Origin: Arthrobacter methylotrophus | GTDB lineage: Bacteria > Actinomycetota > Actinomycetes > Actinomycetales > Micrococcaceae | Reading direction: 5' to 3' | NCBI RefSeq assembly: GCF_039539965.1 | Contig: NZ_BAABED010000001.1 | Coordinates: 2,728,001-2,792,000, forward strand | DNA length: 64,000 nucleotides | In this document: piece after piece, positions 56,450 to 64,000 of the stretch | How the letters are laid out: each line of letters starts with the position of its first letter | How positions within the stretch are numbered: the stretch's first letter is position 1 | Translations under genes and position numbers: made by a program | The notes under the pieces: generated by a model | The model's database searches: none | Told to the model about the DNA's origin: nothing | What the model saw: only the letters and a program-made list of their open reading frames with translations

Positions 56450-57265
56450 ATGAACAGGATCCCTGATCCCTCCCCGTACGTCAGCGATTTTACCGGCGGC
56501 GGACCTAGCGTCGGCGTCGTGATGAGCCACGGCTTCACCGGCAGTCCGCACAGCATGCGCCCCTGGGCAGAGTACCTTGCGGCCGAAGGCTACGCCGTCC
56601 GCCTCCCCCTGCTTCCGGGCCATGGGACTACTTGGCAGGACATGTCCACCCGGCACTGGCAGGAATGGCACCACGCAGTGGATGAGGCGTACCTCAACCT
56701 CCAGGCCGAGTGCGATTTCGTCTTCGCCGCCGGGCTGTCGATGGGCGGGACGCTGGCCCTCCGGATCGCGGCTACCCGCCCCGTGGCGGGTAGCGTCGTC
56801 GTCAATCCGGGACTGGTGATCGATGACCCCCGCGCGGCAGTGGTTGGCCTTCTCAAGCACGTGATGAAATCCACCCCGGCCATTGCCAACGACATCCTCA
56901 AGCCAGGCATGGACGAGGGAGCGTACCCCAGAACACCGGTCGCGGCAGCCCATGAGCTGAAGAAGATGTACAAGGACACCGCCACCCTCCTTCCCAGGAT
57001 TTCCGCCCCCGTGCGCGTCTTCCGTTCCTCCGTGGATCACGTGGTTTCGGATCGAAGCACCAAGCTCTTGACGGAGCGCGTCACCGCTTCGATGGAATTC
57101 AGCACCCTGGGGAACAGCTACCACGTAGCCACCCTGGATAATGATGCCTTGGAGCTCTTCCGTGGCTCGGCCGAGTTCATCCGGAAGACGATGGCTGGAC
57201 TGACCAGCGGTTCCGCCGCTGCCCGCCAGTCCGGCTCCGAACTCCGGGACCTACCCCATGAATAG
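56450..57265 (+). CDS. Est30-like alpha/beta hydrolase (carboxylesterase/monoacylglycerol lipase)
   Basis: The 271-aa protein matches the small thermophilic carboxylesterase Est30 family. The oxyanion loop is SHGFTGSPHSM, the nucleophile S97 is in GLSMGG, and D196 (SSVDHVVSD) and H225 (NSYHVATLD) complete the triad with the family's spacing. The substrate is probably a monoacylglycerol or short acyl ester. The neighbouring acyltransferase hints at lipid turnover, which is inference. The ATG follows GGAG, and the stop overlaps the next gene by 8 bp. Confidence 0.92.
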   Translation: MNRIPDPSPYVSDFTGGGPSVGVVMSHGFTGSPHSMRPWAEYLAAEGYAVRLPLLPGHGTTWQDMSTRHWQEWHHAVDEAYLNLQAECDFVFAAGLSMGGTLALRIAATRPVAGSVVVNPGLVIDDPRAAVVGLLKHVMKSTPAIANDILKPGMDEGAYPRTPVAAAHELKKMYKDTATLLPRISAPVRVFRSSVDHVVSDRSTKLLTERVTASMEFSTLGNSYHVATLDNDALELFRGSAEFIRKTMAGLTSGSAAARQSGSELRDLPHE

Positions 57266-57815
57266 GCCAGGACCTGATTCCGCAGACCAGAGCGCGAACA
57301 AGGGCGACGACGCCGTCTGGCTCGATATTGTGGCGCGGCTTGAGTCGATGCCTTCCTCAGCGTTCGATGAGCCGCTGCCGGCGGAGGAGCTCCCCAACGA
57401 GCCGGTGCCTGAACAAGGTCCCGGACCGGATACGGTTCCGGGCAAGACCACATCCCGTTCATTCCAGGACTTCGATCCGCTCGGGTTGTCAAAAAGAGGC
57501 GCTGCCGAAGGACTCGGCACAGGAGAGGGGGAGGACGGCGGAACGACCGGTCCGCGGGACTATGACGTCGAAGACGAGAACGGGTTCGTGCCCGAGGACC
57601 CGCCGAGCCTGGCCGGCACAGAACCCCTGACCATGCTCGCCTGGATCGGAGCCGTGGGCGGCCCGCTTGCGCTGCTCTTCACCGCAATGTTCTGGCGCTC
57701 AGCACCTCTCCTGGCCGTGATGGGCATCTTGGTGGCGTTTCTGGCCTCGGTGGTGTACCTCATCATGAAGCTGCCCCAGGAAAAAGACGAGAACGATGAC
57801 GGAGCCCGCGTCTAA
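57258..57815 (+). CDS. acidic membrane protein of unknown function
   Basis: The 185-aa protein has an acidic, Pro/Glu/Asp-rich cytoplasmic part of about 118 residues and two membrane helices near the C-terminus (about 125-143, LTMLAWIGAVGGPLALLFTA, and 148-170, LLAVMGILVAFLASVVYLIM). It ends in a charged tail (KDENDDGARV). It overlaps the esterase gene by 8 bp and so is coupled to it. The same two-gene arrangement near plsC and fadD15 exists in related actinobacteria, but no function is known. Confidence 0.82.
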   Translation: MNRPGPDSADQSANKGDDAVWLDIVARLESMPSSAFDEPLPAEELPNEPVPEQGPGPDTVPGKTTSRSFQDFDPLGLSKRGAAEGLGTGEGEDGGTTGPRDYDVEDENGFVPEDPPSLAGTEPLTMLAWIGAVGGPLALLFTAMFWRSAPLLAVMGILVAFLASVVYLIMKLPQEKDENDDGARV

Positions 57816-57881
57816 ATGGCAGTCCTGGGTAGCTTGCCGCATCGCAGATAGTCCCAGCTCGAGCCGCAGGGACGCCCGTAT

Positions 57882-58997
57882 CTAACCGCGTGCCCTGCCG
57901 CTGACCCGGGACAGATCCGCAGCGCCTATCATCCCTGCCCGCGGCCCCAATGCCGCAAGCTTGATGGCGGCAGCGGGTCTGAAACCGCGGCCCGTGAGGT
58001 TCCGGGCGAACGCAGTCCGCGCGGGGCCCACAAGAAGCTCTCCTGCATCGCACAGTCCACCGCCGATAACGAATGTCCCGGGGTCCAGCGCAGCCGCCAG
58101 GTTCGCCAAGCCGAGCCCGAGCCAGTGCCCCACCTCTTCCAGGAGCTCCCTTGAAGCCGGGTCTCCGGCTTTTGCCCTCTCGGTCACGGTGACGCCCGTA
58201 ATGCCTTCGGCAGCTCCCCCGGCTGCCTTGAGCAATTCGTGGGCTACCGGCGAATTCCGCAGGGCCAACTCCCGGGCTTCCCTGCCGAGCGCGTTCCCAG
58301 AGGCATATTGCTCCCAACAGCCCCGGTTGCCGCATTCGCAGCGGTGCCCGCCGGGCACCACGATCTGGTGGCCGAACTCTCCCGCTACGCCGAAGCGCCC
58401 GCGTTCGACGCGTCCATCCATGACCATGGCGCCACCGATGCCGGTGCCGAGCGTGATGCAGACGAGGCGGCTCTCCCCAAGACCAGCGCCGAAGCGCCAT
58501 TCAGCCCAGGCAGCCGCGTCGGCGTCGTTAGTCACCAGTACCGGGCGCCTCAACAGGCTCTGGAGGTTTTCGCGCAGCGGTTCGTTACGCCAGGCGAGGT
58601 GCGGGCTGAACAGCACCGTGCCGCCGTCGAGATCCATCCAACCGGCCGCACCGATTCCCACGGACGCGATCCGGTGGCTTCTGCCCAATTCCTGAACCAG
58701 CTCGACGATCACCCGCTCCACGGCGCGGGGGTCATTACCGGGCGTGGAGCGCCGGGCTTCATCGACGACACGGCCCGAGGGATCCACAACTCCCGCCGCC
58801 ACCTTGGTGCCGCCGATATCGATCCCGATGGCAAGTCCCCTGCGTCCGAGATGCGAGCGGCGGGCGGCCCAAGGCACTGACTCCCATCGGGTGCCGCCAT
58901 GCAGGGAGCCCGGACGCCGGCCGGTTGTGGTTGAACCGGGCCAGGAAGTCTTCAGAACTCTTGCCGCGGCCTGGTCGTTGGATGAAATCAGAGGCAT
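57882..58997 (-). CDS. ROK family glucokinase
   Basis: The 371-aa protein has the ROK kinase fold: [70 protein letters not shown] and CWEQYASG, which carry the zinc ligands (His plus CxCGxxGC), and the Glu in GCWEQ. It lacks an N-terminal helix-turn-helix, so it is an enzyme, most likely ATP-glucokinase, complementing PpgK. About 54 low-complexity residues precede the domain. ATG 58997 has AGGA at 7 bases. A GTG at 58877 would remove 40 residues and is the alternative start. Confidence 0.88.
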   Translation of the reverse strand: MPLISSNDQAAARVLKTSWPGSTTTGRRPGSLHGGTRWESVPWAARRSHLGRRGLAIGIDIGGTKVAAGVVDPSGRVVDEARRSTPGNDPRAVERVIVELVQELGRSHRIASVGIGAAGWMDLDGGTVLFSPHLAWRNEPLRENLQSLLRRPVLVTNDADAAAWAEWRFGAGLGESRLVCITLGTGIGGAMVMDGRVERGRFGVAGEFGHQIVVPGGHRCECGNRGCWEQYASGNALGREARELALRNSPVAHELLKAAGGAAEGITGVTVTERAKAGDPASRELLEEVGHWLGLGLANLAAALDPGTFVIGGGLCDAGELLVGPARTAFARNLTGRGFRPAAAIKLAALGPRAGMIGAADLSRVSGRARG

Positions 58998-59095
58998 CCC
59001 GCCATCCTATTCCGGGTGCCGCATATGTACTGACATGCAGACTCTGCGGACGGAGCGCCTGTCCGCCGACATTGGAGGGAATGACGCGCTTCGCG

Positions 59096-59119
59096 TAAAG
59101 TTACTCATCAGTAACCTTA
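59096..59119. promoter_or_regulatory. 24-bp palindromic operator candidate before fadD
   Basis: The core GTTACTCATCAGTAAC (59100-59115) is a perfect inverted repeat with a 4-base centre. It is extended by TAA on the left and TTA on the right after one mismatched pair. It lies about 85 bp before the acyl-CoA ligase start and 100 bp from the divergent glucokinase. Size and symmetry suit a TetR-type regulator, but no regulator gene is nearby. Confidence 0.65.
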
Positions 59120-59204
59120 GTAGGTGAATTGCGCCACACCCATTACTTGGCCGTATAGAGTTAGAGCAGCCCCGCAATGGTCTGTTGATATCGAAGGAGC
59201 TATC

Positions 59205-61016
59205 GTGCGTGAATTCAGTGTTCCGCCCCTGGTGAATGTTGCCCCCGAAACCAACATCACGGACCTCGTGGTTCGTCAGGCCATCAAGCCATCCAACCCG
59301 GCACTATTTGCCAAGCTCAACGGCACGGGCCAATGGCAGGACATCCGGGCAACGGAGTTCCTCAGGGACGTCTCGGCCCTGGCCAAAGGCCTGATCGCGA
59401 ACGGCGTCGGCTTGGGAGACCGCGTGGGCATCATGTCCAGGACCAGGTACGAGTGGTCCCTGGTGGACTTCGCCGTCTGGTTTGCGGGAGGCATTTCCGT
59501 ACCGATCTACGAAACCTCTTCTCCGTCCCAGGTGGCTTGGAACCTCGGCGACTCAGGAGCTGTTGCGGCGTTCGCGGAATCCGCGCACCACGAGGACGTC
59601 ATCCGCCAAGCCGTCTCTGCTGAAGGACTCAGCACTGTTGCCAACGTCTGGCAGCTTGAAGGCGGCGGCCTTGACGTGCTCCGTACCGCGGGAAGCGGTG
59701 TGAGCGATGAGGATCTTGAGGGCCGCCGCAGCAGTGCCGGGCTTGCCGACGTCGCCACCATCATCTACACATCCGGCACAACGGGCCGCCCGAAGGGTTG
59801 TGAGCTCACGCACGGCAACTTCGTGGAACTCTCCGAGAACGCCCTGGCTTCCCTCGGCGACGTCGTCAACGAGAATGCCAAGACCATCATGTTCCTCCCG
59901 CTGGCCCACGTCTTTGCGCGGTTCATCTCGGTCCTGGCCGTCGCAGCCGGCGCCCAAGTCGCCCACACCCCGGATATCAAGAACCTCTTGGCGGACCTCC
60001 AGAGTTTCCAGCCAACGTTCATCCTGGCCGTTCCCCGCGTCTTCGAGAAAGTCTTCAACTCTGCACTCACGAAAGCGGAAGACGGCGGCAAGGGCGCCAT
60101 CTTCCACAAAGCGGTAGAAACAGCGATCGCCTACTCCAAGGCGCAGCAGTCGGGTTCTGTCGGGCTGCTTTTAAGGCTCAAGCACGCCGTTTTCGATCGC
60201 TTGGTGTACCGGAAGCTCCGCGCCGCTATGGGCGGCCACGTCAGCCACGCAGTCTCCGGTGGCGGCCCCCTCGGGGAACGGCTGGGGCACTTCTTCCACG
60301 GCATCGGCCTGCAGATCCTGGAAGGATACGGATTGACCGAGACCACGGCGCCCATATCAGTCAACACCCCGTCGCTGATCAAGATCGGCACGGTGGGGGC
60401 TCCGCTCCCCGGCAACGCTGTCAAGATCGCCGACGACGGCGAAATCCTCACCAAGGGCGTCTGCGTCATGAAGGGGTATTACAAGCGGGACGACCTCGCC
60501 GCGGACACTTTCGTGGACGGCTGGTTCCGCACGGGCGACATCGGTGAGCTCGACGAACAGGGCTTCCTGAAGATCACCGGCCGCAAAAAAGAGATCATCG
60601 TGACCGCCAGCGGCAAGAACGTCGTGCCCGCCCACCTCGAGGACCAAATCCGGGCCGACGCCCTGGTGTCCCAAGTCCTTGTCATCGGCGACAACCGGCC
60701 CTTCATCGGTGCCCTGGTCACTCTGGACGAGGAAGCGCTGCCAGGCTGGTTGGAGCGCCACGGCCTTCCCACATCAACCAGTACGAGCGACGCGGCGGAC
60801 AATACCCTGGTCCGGGCGGCCGTCCAGGAACTGATCAGCCACGCCAATCAGTCAGTCTCGCAGGCGGAGGCGATCAAATCGTTCCGGATTGTCCCGGCCG
60901 ATTTCACGGAAGCGTCCGGGCACCTCACCCCGTCCTTGAAGGTCAAGCGCGCCCAAGTCATGAAGGACTTCGACGCCGTGATCGAGGAAATGTACTCGGC
61001 ACCCAAGGCGTCCTGA
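59205..61016 (+). CDS. long-chain acyl-CoA ligase (FadD15-like)
   Basis: The enzyme activates fatty acids to acyl-CoA through an acyl-AMP. The 603-aa protein has the ATP loop YTSGTTGRPKGCELTHGN (about 188-205), LPLAHVFARF, the SGGGPLGERLGHFFHGIGLQ region, GYGLTETTAPISVN, DGWFRTGDIGELDEQGFLKI and the catalytic GRKKEIIVTASGKNVVP. GTG 59205 follows GAAGGAG and gives VREFSVPPLV, the family start. The longer frame from 59124 crosses the TATAGA-like promoter element near 59153. Position next to plsC and the PknL locus equals that of fadD15. Likely regulated at the palindrome upstream. Confidence 0.93.
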   Translation: MREFSVPPLVNVAPETNITDLVVRQAIKPSNPALFAKLNGTGQWQDIRATEFLRDVSALAKGLIANGVGLGDRVGIMSRTRYEWSLVDFAVWFAGGISVPIYETSSPSQVAWNLGDSGAVAAFAESAHHEDVIRQAVSAEGLSTVANVWQLEGGGLDVLRTAGSGVSDEDLEGRRSSAGLADVATIIYTSGTTGRPKGCELTHGNFVELSENALASLGDVVNENAKTIMFLPLAHVFARFISVLAVAAGAQVAHTPDIKNLLADLQSFQPTFILAVPRVFEKVFNSALTKAEDGGKGAIFHKAVETAIAYSKAQQSGSVGLLLRLKHAVFDRLVYRKLRAAMGGHVSHAVSGGGPLGERLGHFFHGIGLQILEGYGLTETTAPISVNTPSLIKIGTVGAPLPGNAVKIADDGEILTKGVCVMKGYYKRDDLAADTFVDGWFRTGDIGELDEQGFLKITGRKKEIIVTASGKNVVPAHLEDQIRADALVSQVLVIGDNRPFIGALVTLDEEALPGWLERHGLPTSTSTSDAADNTLVRAAVQELISHANQSVSQAEAIKSFRIVPADFTEASGHLTPSLKVKRAQVMKDFDAVIEEMYSAPKAS

Positions 61017-61033
61017 GGCACCGCCAAAGCGCA

Positions 61034-61067
61034 GAAAGGTCCCGGGCTCGTGAGCCCGGGACCTTTC
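61034..61067. terminator. bidirectional terminator
   Basis: A 16-bp stem (61034-61049 with 61052-61067) with a two-base loop lies between convergent fadD and pyc. AAAGG/CCTTT arms at the base give short T-tails. Confidence 0.82.
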
Positions 61068-61096
61068 CCATGCCGTCTCCGGCAAGGAGCGCGCGA

Positions 61097-64000
61097 CTAT
61101 CCGACGACGAGCAACAAGTCTCCGCCCTGGACCTGCTCCACGTTGTTGATGGCGAGGCGCGAGACCGTGCCGGCCACCGGCGTCGTAATCGACGCCTCCA
61201 TCTTCATCGCCTCAATGGTGGCGATAGTGTCGCCGGCCTTGACGGCGTCTCCAGCCTTGACGGTCAGGGTTACGGCACCCGCGAACGGCGCTGCGACCTG
61301 GCCCGGCTGGGCGGGGTCCGCCTTCTCCGCAGCCTTGACATTGCTGACAACGGACTTGTCACGGACCACCACGGGCCGGGACTGGCCGTTGAGCTTGCAC
61401 ATGACGGTACGCATGCCCTTTTCGTCGGGCTCCGAGACCGCTTCCAGCGAGGCGATCAGGCGCACGCCTTTCTCGAGTTCCATCACGTGCTCGGCGCCGA
61501 GCTGGAGACCGTACAGGTAGTCACGGGTGTCAAGGACTGAGAGGTTGCCGTAGGTCTCGACGCTCTTGAGGTAATCCTTCGTGGGACCATCGAACAGCAG
61601 CCGGTTCAGGGTCCCCTGGCGGGACTTGGAATCACCCTTGAGCGCTGCACTGTCCTCGGCACTCAGTTCGACGTCGCGGACCTTGATGCTGCGGCCCTGG
61701 AGCGCCTTGGTGCGGAACGGCTCAGGCCATCCTCCGGGAGGATCTCCCAACTCACCCGAGAGGAAGCCGATGACGGAGTCCGGAATATCGTAATTCTGCG
61801 GGTTCTCGTTGAAGTCCGCGGGGTCTGCATGGATTCCCACGAGGTGCAGTGCGAGGTCTCCCACGACCTTCGAAGACGGCGTCACCTTGACCAGGCGGCC
61901 CAGAATGCGGTCCGCTGCGGTGTACATGTCCTCGATGGCCTCAAAATGCTCGCCAAGCCCCAGCGCGATGGCCTGCTGGCGCAGGTTGGACAGCTGGCCA
62001 CCCGGGATTTCGTGCTGGTAAACCCGGCCTGTCGGGCCCGGTAGGCCGGATTCGAACGGTGCATAGACGCGGCGGACGGCTTCCCAGTAGGGCTCCATCG
62101 CACTGACGCTGGCCAAGCCGAGTCCGGTGTCGCGCGGGGTGTGCGCCAAGGCTGCCACAAGGGCCGACGCCGACGGCTGGCTCGTGGTGCCTGCCAGCGA
62201 CGCAGACGCGACGTCGACGGCGTCCACGCCGGCTTCCACGGCTGCCAGGAGGGTGGCCAGCTGGCCGCCTGCAGTGTCGTGCGTGTGCAGGTGGACCGGA
62301 AGGTCGAAGCGTTCACGCAGGGCACCGACGAGCTTGGCTGCGGCCGCCGGGCGAAGCAGACCAGCCATGTCCTTGATGGCGAGGATGTGTGCACCGGCGT
62401 CGACGATCTTCTGGGCGAGGTCCAGGTAGTAGTCGAGGGTGTACAGGTTCTCGTTCGGATCCAGGAGATCGCCGGTGTAGCAAAGTGCGACTTCGGCCAC
62501 GGCGGTGCCGGTAGCCCGCACTGCGCGGATAGCCGGGGCCATCTGGTTGACGTCGTTGAGGGCGTCGAAGATGCGGAAGATGTCGATGCCCGTCGCCGCA
62601 GCCTCGTTGATGAATGCCTCGGTGACTTCTTCGGGGTACGGCGTGTACCCAACGGTGTTACGGCCACGAAGCAGCATCTGCAAGCAAACGTTGGGCAGCG
62701 CCTTGCGGAGCGCAGCGAGTCGGTCCCAAGGGTCTTCGCCGAGGAAGCGCAGGGCCACGTCGTAGGTGGCACCGCCCCAGGCTTCTACCGACAGCAGTTG
62801 AGGCATCAGCGCGGACACCGCAGGTCCGGCAGCGACGAGGTCGCGGGTACGGACACGGGTAGCAAGGAGCGACTGGTGTGCGTCGCGGAACGTGGTGTCC
62901 GTGACCGCCACGGCAGTCTGCTCCCGCAGCGCTTTGGCAAATCCCTCCGGACCCAATTCCTGCAGCTTCTGGCGGGAACCGGGGGGTGCAACAATCCCGG
63001 AGACCGAAGGAAGCTTGGCTGCGGGGTCCGAATGGACTTTGAGTTCGCCATTGGGCTTGTTGACGGTGACATCGGCCAGCCAGGTCAGCAGCTTGGTTCC
63101 GCGGTCTGCGGACACGTGGGACTTCAACAGCTCGGGGCGCTTGTCGATGAAGTCGGTGGCCACGTTGCCGGCTATGAAGTCCGGATCGGCCAGGACAGCC
63201 TGGAGGAAGGGGATGTTGGTGGACACGCCGCGGATGCGGAACTCGGCCAAGCCACGCCGCGCGCGGGCCACGGCGGCCGGGTAATCGCGGCCGCGACAGG
63301 TCAGCTTGACCAGCATGGAGTCGAAGTGCGGGCTGATCTCGGCGCCTGAGTAGACCGTGCCGCCGTCGAGACGCACGCCAGCGCCACCAGCGGAACGGTA
63401 GCCGGTGATCCGTCCGACGTCGGGCCGGAAGCCGTTCGCGGGATCTTCGGTGGTGATGCGGCACTGCAGGGCAGCACCCTTGATGGACACCGACTCCTGG
63501 CTCAGGCCGAGGTCGGCGAGGGTCTCCCCCGACGCGATGCGCATCTGTGCCTGGACGAGGTCAACGTCCGTGATTTCCTCGGTCACCGTGTGCTCAACCT
63601 GGATGCGCGGGTTCATCTCGATGAAGACGTGCTGGCCGGCGCGTTCGCCCTCGGTGTCCACCAGGAACTCGACGGTGCCGGCGTTGACGTAGTTCAGGGC
63701 CTTTGCGAATGCCACAGCGTCACGGTAGAGGGCTTGGCGGATGGACTCATCCAGGTTGGGTGCCGGCGCGATTTCCACGACCTTCTGGTGGCGGCGCTGC
63801 AGGGAGCAATCGCGCTCGAAAAGGTGCATGACATTTCCCTCGGCATCAGCCAGGATCTGGACCTCGATGTGGCGAGGACGCAGCACTGCCTGTTCCAGGA
63901 ACATGGTGGGATCGCCGAACGCGGCGTCAGCCTCACGCATGGCCGACTGGAGGGCTTCAGGGAGGTCCTCGCGGGTCTCCACCCGGCGCATGCCGCGACC
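61097..64000 (-). CDS. pyc: pyruvate carboxylase, 5' end outside the window
   Basis: Pyc carboxylates pyruvate to oxaloacetate. The visible 967 or so residues contain most of the biotin carboxylase domain (from GRGMRRVETREDL, through LQRRHQKVVEIAPAP and VFIEMNPRIQVEHTVTEEI), the carboxyltransferase domain (TDTTFRDAHQSLLATRVRT, RGRNTVGYTPYPEE, LHTHDTAGG) and the biotinyl domain with the acceptor Lys in ATIEAMKMEASITTP. The frame is open to 64000. The Met at 63991 is inside the GRGM motif and is not the start. Roughly the first 155-160 residues are missing. Confidence 0.96.
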   Translation of the reverse strand, partial: GRGMRRVETREDLPEALQSAMREADAAFGDPTMFLEQAVLRPRHIEVQILADAEGNVMHLFERDCSLQRRHQKVVEIAPAPNLDESIRQALYRDAVAFAKALNYVNAGTVEFLVDTEGERAGQHVFIEMNPRIQVEHTVTEEITDVDLVQAQMRIASGETLADLGLSQESVSIKGAALQCRITTEDPANGFRPDVGRITGYRSAGGAGVRLDGGTVYSGAEISPHFDSMLVKLTCRGRDYPAAVARARRGLAEFRIRGVSTNIPFLQAVLADPDFIAGNVATDFIDKRPELLKSHVSADRGTKLLTWLADVTVNKPNGELKVHSDPAAKLPSVSGIVAPPGSRQKLQELGPEGFAKALREQTAVAVTDTTFRDAHQSLLATRVRTRDLVAAGPAVSALMPQLLSVEAWGGATYDVALRFLGEDPWDRLAALRKALPNVCLQMLLRGRNTVGYTPYPEEVTEAFINEAAATGIDIFRIFDALNDVNQMAPAIRAVRATGTAVAEVALCYTGDLLDPNENLYTLDYYLDLAQKIVDAGAHILAIKDMAGLLRPAAAAKLVGALRERFDLPVHLHTHDTAGGQLATLLAAVEAGVDAVDVASASLAGTTSQPSASALVAALAHTPRDTGLGLASVSAMEPYWEAVRRVYAPFESGLPGPTGRVYQHEIPGGQLSNLRQQAIALGLGEHFEAIEDMYTAADRILGRLVKVTPSSKVVGDLALHLVGIHADPADFNENPQNYDIPDSVIGFLSGELGDPPGGWPEPFRTKALQGRSIKVRDVELSAEDSAALKGDSKSRQGTLNRLLFDGPTKDYLKSVETYGNLSVLDTRDYLYGLQLGAEHVMELEKGVRLIASLEAVSEPDEKGMRTVMCKLNGQSRPVVVRDKSVVSNVKAAEKADPAQPGQVAAPFAGAVTLTVKAGDAVKAGDTIATIEAMKMEASITTPVAGTVSRLAINNVEQVQGGDLLLVVG

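Noticed and set aside
61097..63991. Pyruvate carboxylase starting at Met 63991
   Set aside because: The Met belongs to the conserved GRGM motif inside the biotin carboxylase domain and the frame continues past the window edge.
1..64000. Mobile elements, CRISPR, tRNA or rRNA genes, defence islands
   Set aside because: No transposase, integrase, phage or restriction gene, no regularly spaced repeats and no tRNA-like cloverleaf were seen. Base composition is even, apart from short promoter regions.

Overview
The window is high-GC actinobacterial chromosome, most likely from Arthrobacter sensu lato or a close Micrococcaceae relative. Supporting signs are frequent GTG and TTG starts, the order lipB-lipA-DUF4191-RDD-glnA, glnA2-glnE, a complete mraZ-to-divIVA division cluster, SepF/YggT/DivIVA, an NrdR-hisD pair, polyphosphate glucokinase and a PASTA-kinase locus laid out as in mycobacteria. 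The genus is inferred, not proven. Nearly all of the DNA is vertically inherited core genome. I see no tRNA, rRNA, insertion sequence, prophage or CRISPR array.

Layout. 1-6.9 kb: the N-terminal part of a Tricorn-like protease (runs off the left edge), a TIGR01777 epimerase, a divergent Ser/Thr kinase with a charged repeat, lipB-lipA (overlapping), a DUF4191 and an RDD membrane protein. 7-14.5 kb is a nitrogen block: glnA1 behind a good GlnR-type double box, small unknown genes, a GNAT, then glnA2-glnE as a tight pair. 14.6-20.9 kb: panB, a 54-aa SPOR-like protein, map, ppgK, nrdR, hisD, a membrane protein and a flavin reductase.

20.9-45.7 kb is read leftward almost without a break. It holds dnaE, rluD-type synthase, lspA, divIVA, yggT, sepF, yggS, pgeF, ftsZ, ftsQ, murC, murG, ftsW, murD, mraY, murF, murE, ftsI, ftsL, rsmH and mraZ. 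Many genes overlap by 4 or 8 nt. The promoter in front of mraZ contains three 10-bp-spaced GTGGR repeats between its -35 and -10, as expected for MraZ autoregulation. MurE lacks the DNPR motif of diaminopimelate enzymes, which fits lysine-type peptidoglycan.

45.9-64 kb: DUF3040, dinB, a lipoprotein with a polyprenyl synthase, an Rv2175c-type DNA-binding protein, a LysM transglycosylase, a PknL-like PASTA kinase, class II DAHP synthase, a PlsC acyltransferase, an Est30-like esterase, a membrane protein, a ROK glucokinase, an acyl-CoA ligase behind a palindromic operator, and the 3' part of pyruvate carboxylase (runs off the right edge).

I did not find a convincing new multi-gene system. The most useful observations are regulatory (GlnR, NrdR and MraZ sites, and an unassigned 24-bp palindrome before the acyl-CoA ligase gene) and small-scale sequence variation (an exact 36-bp in-frame duplication inside yggS, a DEK repeat in a kinase, and a 15-bp duplication around the DAHP synthase stop codon).
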